Shown: one piece after another, positions 6,491 to 11,226 of the stretch
Layout of the letters: every line of letters starts with the position of its first letter
Position numbering within the stretch: position 1 is the first letter of the stretch
Assembly (NCBI GenBank): GCA_007120095.1
Contig: SKOM01000055.1
Span: 1-11,226 of the forward strand
Length of the DNA stretch: 11,226 nucleotides
Direction: 5' to 3'
Source: Candidatus Competibacteraceae bacterium
GTDB taxonomy: Bacteria; Pseudomonadota; Gammaproteobacteria; Competibacterales; Competibacteraceae
Program-made: the position numbers and the translations under genes
Notes under the pieces: generated by a model
What the model saw: the letters and a program-made list of their open reading frames with translations, nothing else
What the model was told of the DNA's origin: nothing
Databases searched by the model: none

Positions 6491-7269
6491 ATTTGGATAT
6501 CCCCTTGCCGCAATTGGGTAAGAAATGCCTGGTAACCGTTTTCACCTAACCAGAACTGCATCATATTTTCCACTCCGCGAGCGGTCAATGTCGCCCCCGC
6601 TAAACCGTCCACCTGATGCTGATACTGAGGCGAAGTGGGATCAGCGCGACCTTTCATCACCCGAATGGCCACATTACCCTGATCATCAAAAACCTGCTTG
6701 CCCTGCCACTGAGCACGCCAATTCGGATTATCGATTTCTCCACCTAAGCCAGGCGTTTCACCATGCTCATAGAAGCCCAGGCCTTTGACTTCTTGACCTT
6801 GAGCATCCAGTGCTAGAAATCCGTGCATGGTTGACCACAGGCCAAAACCGCGCACCGGCAGCACAATGGTCTCCAATTCATCACCGTCTTGCACCAAGTA
6901 CACCACCGAATAGCGTTCGCGGCGGGACAATCCGGCTTTGTCTTCATCGGCACTTAAGCGCCGTGACATAGCGGCATCACGGGATGCGCGTTGCTGATTG
7001 TAAGTCAGCGGATCCACTGCATCGGTGAATAGCCCGGTTTCTAGATCCACCACGCGCACGGTGACTCGTTCGGCAAAGATTTCCTCGACACTTCGGCCCG
7101 GCTCGGTCAAACCGGCGGCAGCCAGGAGATTACGGCGAATATCCAGTTGTTGATTAGCAATTTGTGCGGGCCGGAGCAGTACGGCGGCTGAGGACACTAC
7201 CACCGAGCAGGCGAGGCACACCAGCAAGGTTACCGTCACCATTTTCCGAATTGTGTTTTTCTCAGACAC
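6487..7269 (-). CDS. nqrC: Na+-NQR subunit C, covalent FMN protein
   Basis: This 260-residue subunit has one N-terminal membrane helix (about 10-32) and a periplasmic FMN-binding domain. FMN is attached by ApbE to the threonine of a D-x-x-S/T-G-A-T motif; here the motif reads DGLAGAT with Thr227 as the acceptor. The usual Ser/Thr at the fourth motif position is Ala, while the Asp and acceptor Thr are kept. NqrC receives electrons from the Fe centre in NqrD/E and passes them to the FMN of NqrB. The start is GTG 7269, with GGAGG 7 bases upstream, giving the typical N-terminus MSEKNTIRK. It overlaps the end of nqrB by 8 bases, which suggests translational coupling. Confidence 0.96.
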   Translation of the reverse strand: MSEKNTIRKMVTVTLLVCLACSVVVSSAAVLLRPAQIANQQLDIRRNLLAAAGLTEPGRSVEEIFAERVTVRVVDLETGLFTDAVDPLTYNQQRASRDAAMSRRLSADEDKAGLSRRERYSVVYLVQDGDELETIVLPVRGFGLWSTMHGFLALDAQGQEVKGLGFYEHGETPGLGGEIDNPNWRAQWQGKQVFDDQGNVAIRVMKGRADPTSPQYQHQVDGLAGATLTARGVENMMQFWLGENGYQAFLTQLRQGDIQI

Positions 7270-8464
7270 GAGCTAACCTCCGCTTAATATTAGCCTGCAC
7301 CACAAAATGGTCGATCAACGGTGCGAACAGGTTGGCGAACAGAATGGCCAGCATCATGCCCTCGGGAAAGGCCGGATTCACTACCCGAATCAATACCACC
7401 ATAAACCCAATCAAAGCACCGAACCACAGCTTACCGACATTGGTCATGGCAGCCGACACTGGGTCGGTCGCCATAAAAATCATGCCGAAGGCGAATCCAC
7501 CGACTACCATATGCCAATACCAGGGCATGGCGAACATGGGATTGGTGTCCGAACCGATTAAATTAAATAATAAGGATGTGACCACCATGCCGATCATCAC
7601 TCCGGCGACAATCCGCCAGGCGGCAATACCTGTGGCTAACAGTACCGCACCGCCAATGAAAATCGCGAACGTCGAGACCTCACCGATAGAGCCGTGCATA
7701 TTGCCGAAAAAGGCATCAAACCATGTCAGTTGATTCTGCAAAGCCACCATGCCTTCCTGTGAGGCCACACCTAAAGCCGTAGCTGCACTGTAACCATCGA
7801 CGGCTGTCCAGGCGGCATCCCCTGACCAGTCAGCCGGATAGGCAAAAAACAGGAAAGCCCGTCCGGTCAGTGCCGGGTTGAGGAAGTTTTTACCGGTACC
7901 GCCAAAGACTTCTTTACCGATGACAATCCCGAAGCTGATGCCCAAAGCCACTTGCCATAAGGGGACATCTGGCGGGCAGATCAGCGCAAACAGCACTGAG
8001 GTGACAAAAAACCCTTCGTTGACTTCATGACCGCGTCTAATCGCGAACCATACTTCCCATAGACCACCGACGATAAACGTCACGGCATAAATGGGTAGAA
8101 AATACGCTGCTCCGTGCCAAAAGCTGTCCCAGACGCTGTTGGGGTTATAACCGGCGAACAGTTCGATAAACTCACCACGCCAGCCTTGAACCGCCGTAAT
8201 CCCCATATCGGCCATGATCAGGTTGGCCTGGAACCCGACGTTGTACATGCCATAAAACATGGCGGGGAAGGTGCATAACCAGACGGTAATCATAATCCGC
8301 TTCAGATCGATCCCATCACGCACATGAGCGGTGCTTTTGGTTACACTGTTGGGCCGATACAGAAAGGTATCCATCGCTTCGTACAGTGGATACAGTCTCT
8401 GAAAGCGCCCCCCTTTGTGAAAATGGGGGGCGATGTCGTCTAATGCTTTGCGTAAAGGCTGCAT
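7262..8464 (-). CDS. nqrB: Na+-NQR subunit B, covalent FMN and riboflavin membrane subunit
   Basis: This 400-residue subunit has about ten membrane helices and forms the core of the sodium-translocating part of the complex. It carries covalent FMN and riboflavin and is the exit point for electrons to ubiquinone. The flavinylation site reads DGYSAATALG with Thr229 as FMN acceptor; Gly of the usual S-G-A-T is Ala here. Other landmarks are the N-terminal HFHKGGRF...LYEAMDTFLYRP region, GKEVFGGTGKNFLNPALTGRAF (split 184-204) and the MATDPVSAAMTN loop. It begins 3 bases after the nqrA stop. A strong GC hairpin (8406-8432) lies within codons about 11-20. Confidence 0.97.
   Translation of the reverse strand: MQPLRKALDDIAPHFHKGGRFQRLYPLYEAMDTFLYRPNSVTKSTAHVRDGIDLKRIMITVWLCTFPAMFYGMYNVGFQANLIMADMGITAVQGWRGEFIELFAGYNPNSVWDSFWHGAAYFLPIYAVTFIVGGLWEVWFAIRRGHEVNEGFFVTSVLFALICPPDVPLWQVALGISFGIVIGKEVFGGTGKNFLNPALTGRAFLFFAYPADWSGDAAWTAVDGYSAATALGVASQEGMVALQNQLTWFDAFFGNMHGSIGEVSTFAIFIGGAVLLATGIAAWRIVAGVMIGMVVTSLLFNLIGSDTNPMFAMPWYWHMVVGGFAFGMIFMATDPVSAAMTNVGKLWFGALIGFMVVLIRVVNPAFPEGMMLAILFANLFAPLIDHFVVQANIKRRLARV
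8406..8432 (-). other. GC-rich hairpin in the nqrB 5' coding region
   Basis: CGCCCCCC (8406-8413) and GGGGGGCG (8425-8432) form a perfect 8-base all-GC stem with an 11-base loop. It starts 32 bases inside the nqrB coding sequence. The codons encode the family-conserved H-F-x-x-G-G region, so the run of G is partly forced by the protein, but the matching C run (Ala-Pro) is not. A role in ribosome pausing or mRNA processing is possible but unproven. Confidence 0.5.
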
Positions 8465-8467
8465 GCC

Positions 8468-9811
8468 TTAACCCTCTTTCTCAATCTGGGTTAGATTATC
8501 CCGAAGAATCGGGCCGTATTCGTATTTCCCCGGACACACAAAAGTACACAAGGCGAGGTCTTCCTCGTCGAGTTCGAGGCAACCCAGTTGCTGGGCGGTT
8601 TCGGTATCACCGACAATCAACGCGCGTAATAACTGGGTGGGCAAGATATCCAAAGGCATGAGGCGCTCATAAGCGCCAATAGGCACCATCGCCCGTTCAC
8701 TGCCACTGGTCGTGGTGGTGAAATTAAATTTTTTATCTTTTTTAAACTTAGAGATATAAATGGGTAACGCGGAGAACATCTCTTTACCCGGCCGAACAAA
8801 GTGCAGCATGGGTCGATCATCGCCTTCAGCCAACACCGAAACCTGAGTGTGGTAACGGCCCAGATAGGCTAATGCGCCCCGTGCCTGACTCCCGCCGAAT
8901 ACTGACCCTGAGATCAAACGGTTGTTGCCCGGCTTAAGCTGGCCGGCAGTCAGTTCCTGAAGATTAGCGCCCAGACGGGTGCGCAATAAGCGCGGCTGGT
9001 CAACCTGTGGTCCGCCCAGAGCCACGACTCGATCGGTAAAGAGCTGACCGGTCGTGAATAATTTACCGTAGGCGATGACGTCCTGGTAACCGATGGTCCA
9101 GACGGTTTTGTGCATACTCACCGGATCGAGAAAATGGATATGCGTCCCGGCATTACCCGCAGGATGAAGCCCCGAAAAGGTTTCAACAACCACTCGTTCA
9201 ACGCCTTCACCAGGGATGGCAGCATCCGGCGCTTTACACACAAATACCGAGCCTTCCGTCAACCGGCTGAGCACCGTCAAACCGTGGATAAACGCCTCGG
9301 GGTGTTCAGCGATGATCACTGCCGGATCGGCAGCCAGCGGGTTGGTATCCATGGCCGTGACGAAAATTGAGTGCGGCAGGCCATCAAGAGGGGGGGCTTT
9401 GCTGAAAGGGCGGGTTCGCAGTGCCGTCCACAAACCCGAATCGACGAGATTTTCACATACAGCGTCGCGGGATAAACTGGCCAGTTCAGCCGGATCGTAC
9501 TGACGGAACGCTTCGGCCTCCCCGTCTTCTACATCAATCACGACCGATTGCATGACCCGTCGCTCGCCGCGATTGATAGCGGCAATCGTTCCGGCTGCGG
9601 GTGCAGTGTAACGTATACCTTCAGTTTTTTTGTCAGTAAATAGCAACTGACCCAGTTTGACTTTATCACCTACTTTAACTTCCATGGTTGGCCGCATTCC
9701 ATGGTAATCAAAACCGATAACAGCCACTGAGCGAGCTCTGGGGACGTTATGGATAGTCTGCTCGGGAGACCCAATTATCGGCAAATCCAATCCACGACGG
9801 ATAGTGATCAT
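8468..9811 (-). CDS. nqrA: Na+-NQR subunit A, peripheral cytoplasmic subunit
   Basis: This 447-residue peripheral subunit binds on the cytoplasmic side next to NqrB and is implicated in ubiquinone or inhibitor binding. The N-terminus MITIRRGLDLPIIG is typical. Conserved stretches follow: GMRPTMEVKVGDKVKLGQ split around 39-56, then a barrel-sandwich region, HFLDPVSMHKTVWTIGYQDV and the C-terminal ERAMVPIGAYERLMPLDILP. Near the end comes a near-universal ELDEEDLALCTFVCPGKYEY run. Length is normal. The ribosome binding site is weak: AAAGG only 4 bases upstream. This is the first gene of the nqr operon. A local AT-rich stretch (about 8720-8760) encodes a Lys/Phe-rich KFKKDKKFNF segment that does not disturb the frame. 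Confidence 0.97.
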   Translation of the reverse strand: MITIRRGLDLPIIGSPEQTIHNVPRARSVAVIGFDYHGMRPTMEVKVGDKVKLGQLLFTDKKTEGIRYTAPAAGTIAAINRGERRVMQSVVIDVEDGEAEAFRQYDPAELASLSRDAVCENLVDSGLWTALRTRPFSKAPPLDGLPHSIFVTAMDTNPLAADPAVIIAEHPEAFIHGLTVLSRLTEGSVFVCKAPDAAIPGEGVERVVVETFSGLHPAGNAGTHIHFLDPVSMHKTVWTIGYQDVIAYGKLFTTGQLFTDRVVALGGPQVDQPRLLRTRLGANLQELTAGQLKPGNNRLISGSVFGGSQARGALAYLGRYHTQVSVLAEGDDRPMLHFVRPGKEMFSALPIYISKFKKDKKFNFTTTTSGSERAMVPIGAYERLMPLDILPTQLLRALIVGDTETAQQLGCLELDEEDLALCTFVCPGKYEYGPILRDNLTQIEKEG

Positions 9812-9858
9812 ACGCCTTTGTCCAATTAGTTATTTTTGAGATGGTTTTCACGACAGCA

Positions 9859-9889
9859 GCCGGAATAAGCGCTCATGTATGCCCCCGGC
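9859..9889 (-). other. Weak stem-loop in the nqr leader
   Basis: GCCGG (9859-9863) and CCGGC (9885-9889) can pair around a 21-base loop, 48 bases before the nqrA ATG. It is the clearest structure in the leader but is short and could be chance. No T run follows. I do not recognise a known riboswitch here, although sodium-sensing leaders are known in bacteria and nqr would be a sensible target. Confidence 0.25.
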
Positions 9890-9894
9890 CAAAG

Positions 9895-9918
9895 CTTTTG
9901 CTCTATCACTTTTGCTCT
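9895..9918 (-). repeat. Exact 10-base direct repeat upstream of nqrA
   Basis: AGAGCAAAAG (minus strand) occurs twice, at 9918-9909 and 9904-9895, separated by TGAT: a period of 14 bases. It lies 84-107 bases before the nqrA start, in the only non-coding region able to hold the operon promoter. Directly repeated sites of this kind often bind a regulator, but no family can be named from the sequence. Confidence 0.5.
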
Positions 9919-9935
9919 TTCAATTTACGCGGCTA

Positions 9936-9944
9936 ATGATAACA
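9936..9944 (-). promoter_or_regulatory. Possible extended -10 promoter for the nqr operon
   Basis: On the minus strand TGT (9944-9942) directly precedes TATCAT (9941-9936), giving an extended -10 element with five of six consensus bases. The -35 region is poor (TGCAGA with a 16-base spacer). It overlaps a perfect ATAAC-T-GTTAT inverted repeat (9949-9939) that could be an operator. The transcript would have a leader of about 118 bases holding the direct repeat and the weak stem-loop. No terminator separates recB from nqrA, so read-through from recB is also possible. Confidence 0.4.
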
Positions 9945-9989
9945 GTTATGGACGCCGTCTGCATCATGATGAACGTGACCCAGAAGAAT

Positions 9990-11226
9990 TCACAACGCCG
10001 CATCCAAGGCGTCGATCAGGGCCTGTTGCGGGCGGTCGGCATAGACCCCCAAGTGAGGCCGATCCGGCACCATACCGCGTAGAAAAAGATAAAATACCCC
10101 GCCGAAGCAGCGAGTGTATTGGTAATCAGGCAGACGCCAGCGTAAATAGCGATGCAAGGCCAGCGTATACAGTACATATTGCAAATAATAGGCAGAATCC
10201 GCCATTGCTGTCGCTAAAGCATGAGGATGATAGTCCTCAGCCCGGCGACCCAGCCAGTTTGACTTGTAATCCAACACATAGTAGCGTCCGTCGGCTTTGA
10301 ACACCAAGTCAATAAAACCTTTCATATATCCAGCCGATAACTCCACGTCCAAGCGCGCGATGTGCTCACGGATGGCCGGTGGCCAATTGCCGTACTGCAA
10401 TAATACCTCCCGTAGCCTCGACGACCCGTCACCCACCGGATAATAAAACTCGAGTTCGTCCAGACGCTGAGTTCTAGGAATCTGGCACAAGCGTAACCCG
10501 GCACCGTCGAGCGGGGTGCTCAGCACCCGCTCGACCATCACCGCCACTACCGGCGTCCACTCGATGGCAAAACCGTAACGTTGCAGAGTTCTTTCCACCA
10601 GCGGGGTGCTGTCTGACAGCGTCGGTCGGGTAAAATCAACCCCCTCGAAGATTTCATGTAAACACGAGCCCGCCCTCGCCCCACGCGGGAAATCGGCGAT
10701 GCTGCGTTCGGTACTGATCAGGGAATTGACCGTCGGCTCGGAGTCTATATCCGCTAACGCATCATGGTCTGGACGCTCCACTGGCAATAAGGGACGCTGG
10801 GGGTGGCTGACATGGCGGGTTAAGGCGGTGAAACTCTCGATACGCCAATGTCCGTCCAGTGATCCGATAAAATGCCGCGCTTGCAATGTCAGCCCCTCAG
10901 TCGTCGGTGATCGGTAGCGCTGACCGGGCAAAACCGGTGGCTGACTGACTCGAATACAAGCAGGCGCTTGCTGGGCAAGGTCGCTAAGTTGCTGGCGCAG
11001 CGCGTCGGCATTGAGGGTTTTATAATGGGCTTGAACCGCAACAACCCAATCCGCTTCAGACGACGCGCCAGGCGGCTGATGCAGTAACCACGCCAAAGCA
11101 CTGTCTTCAGCCGTGTTAATCAAGCCCCAACCCAGATAGCAGCGCTGTTCGGCACGGGTCAAGCCGACATACAGCAAACGCAGGTTCTCAGCCAGCCGCT
11201 CCCGCTCAGCCAGTTCGCGAGCACGA
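9990..11226 (-). CDS. recB: RecBCD enzyme subunit RecB, C-terminal part (5' end outside window)
   Basis: The frame enters from the window edge and gives 411 residues up to TGA 9990; full RecB is about 1200 residues. The first visible part is the last helicase motif, LLYVGLTRAEQRCYLGWG (fragment residues 17-34), typical of UvrD/RecB superfamily 1 helicases. A linker follows, then the RecB-family nuclease domain with GSCLHEIFE (His190), GFIDLVF (Asp306) and VLDYKSN (Asp319, Lys321), and a Y-x-x-Q-Y helix. These are the metal-binding and catalytic residues of the exonuclease. The end contains GVFYLFLRGM, as in E. coli RecB. The nuclease appears intact, so this is a functional-looking gene, not a remnant. 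RecBCD processes double-strand breaks for homologous recombination. The next gene downstream is nqrA, not the usual recD. Confidence 0.95.
   Translation of the reverse strand, partial: RARELAERERLAENLRLLYVGLTRAEQRCYLGWGLINTAEDSALAWLLHQPPGASSEADWVVAVQAHYKTLNADALRQQLSDLAQQAPACIRVSQPPVLPGQRYRSPTTEGLTLQARHFIGSLDGHWRIESFTALTRHVSHPQRPLLPVERPDHDALADIDSEPTVNSLISTERSIADFPRGARAGSCLHEIFEGVDFTRPTLSDSTPLVERTLQRYGFAIEWTPVVAVMVERVLSTPLDGAGLRLCQIPRTQRLDELEFYYPVGDGSSRLREVLLQYGNWPPAIREHIARLDVELSAGYMKGFIDLVFKADGRYYVLDYKSNWLGRRAEDYHPHALATAMADSAYYLQYVLYTLALHRYLRWRLPDYQYTRCFGGVFYLFLRGMVPDRPHLGVYADRPQQALIDALDAAL

Noticed and set aside
7164..7733. A 189-codon plus-strand frame opposite nqrB and nqrC
   Set aside because: It is the antisense shadow of membrane-protein codons. 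Its composition (many Thr, Asn, Pro, Ile) is what the complement of hydrophobic codons gives, and no start signal is visible.
8718..8762. A-rich stretch in nqrA as a possible programmed frameshift site
   Set aside because: The zero-frame codons do not form an X-XXY-YYZ slippery heptamer, and the NqrA sequence continues normally to the conserved C-terminus.
9962..9971. CATCATGATG palindrome just after the recB stop
   Set aside because: A 10-base perfect palindrome without a loop or T run is not a terminator, and one of this length and simple composition can occur by chance.
9875..10300. A 141-codon plus-strand frame opposite recB and the nqr leader
   Set aside because: Most of it is antisense to the conserved RecB nuclease domain, and the translated protein shows no recognisable domain.
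1..11226. Signs of a mobile element, phage, CRISPR or defence island
   Set aside because: No transposase, integrase, terminal repeats, repeat-spacer pattern or toxin-antitoxin pair was found. Complete genes have intact frames and the composition looks even by eye.

Overview
The window looks like a chromosomal segment of a gammaproteobacterium. It holds a complete Na+-translocating NADH:quinone reductase (Na+-NQR) operon whose proteins resemble those of Vibrio-type bacteria, the 3' part of a RecBCD-type recB, and a small phasin typical of polyhydroxyalkanoate (PHA) storers. Base composition is balanced (judged by eye, not counted). I see no tRNA, rRNA, insertion sequence, integrase, CRISPR array or phage gene. 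The genus cannot be named from the sequence alone.

Layout, left to right. Positions 1-1679 (minus) hold the 5' two thirds of a gene for a fused circularly permuted ATP-grasp / alpha-E protein, cut by the window edge. A 149-base divergent intergenic region carries a good sigma70-type promoter and two TGC/GCA palindromes. It leads into a phasin gene (1829-2182, plus) that ends at a clear intrinsic terminator. A small zinc-ribbon-like gene (2323-2526, plus) follows and converges on the nqr operon. The rest is on the minus strand and is read right to left: recB C-terminal part (11226-9990), a 178-base leader, then nqrA, nqrB, nqrC, nqrD, nqrE, nqrF, apbE and nqrM, closed by a minus-strand terminator at about 2557-2527.

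The eight genes from nqrA to nqrM form one functional unit. NqrA-F are the six subunits of the sodium pump. ApbE attaches FMN covalently to threonines in NqrB and NqrC. NqrM is needed for maturation of the metal centre held by NqrD and NqrE. Junctions within nqrA-F are tight: 3-base gap, 8-base overlap, 4-base overlap, 31-base gap and 19-base gap. The nqrF-apbE gap is longer (71 bases) and contains a perfect hairpin.

The best-understood part is the nqr operon, which is conventional. The less described parts are the ATP-grasp/alpha-E gene (a predicted, poorly characterised peptide-modifying system) divergent from a phasin, the possible operator palindromes between them, the small zinc-ribbon gene, and the recB-nqrA junction. 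That junction lacks the usual recD and carries an exact 10-base direct repeat in the nqr leader. I found no clear evidence of a wholly new system.
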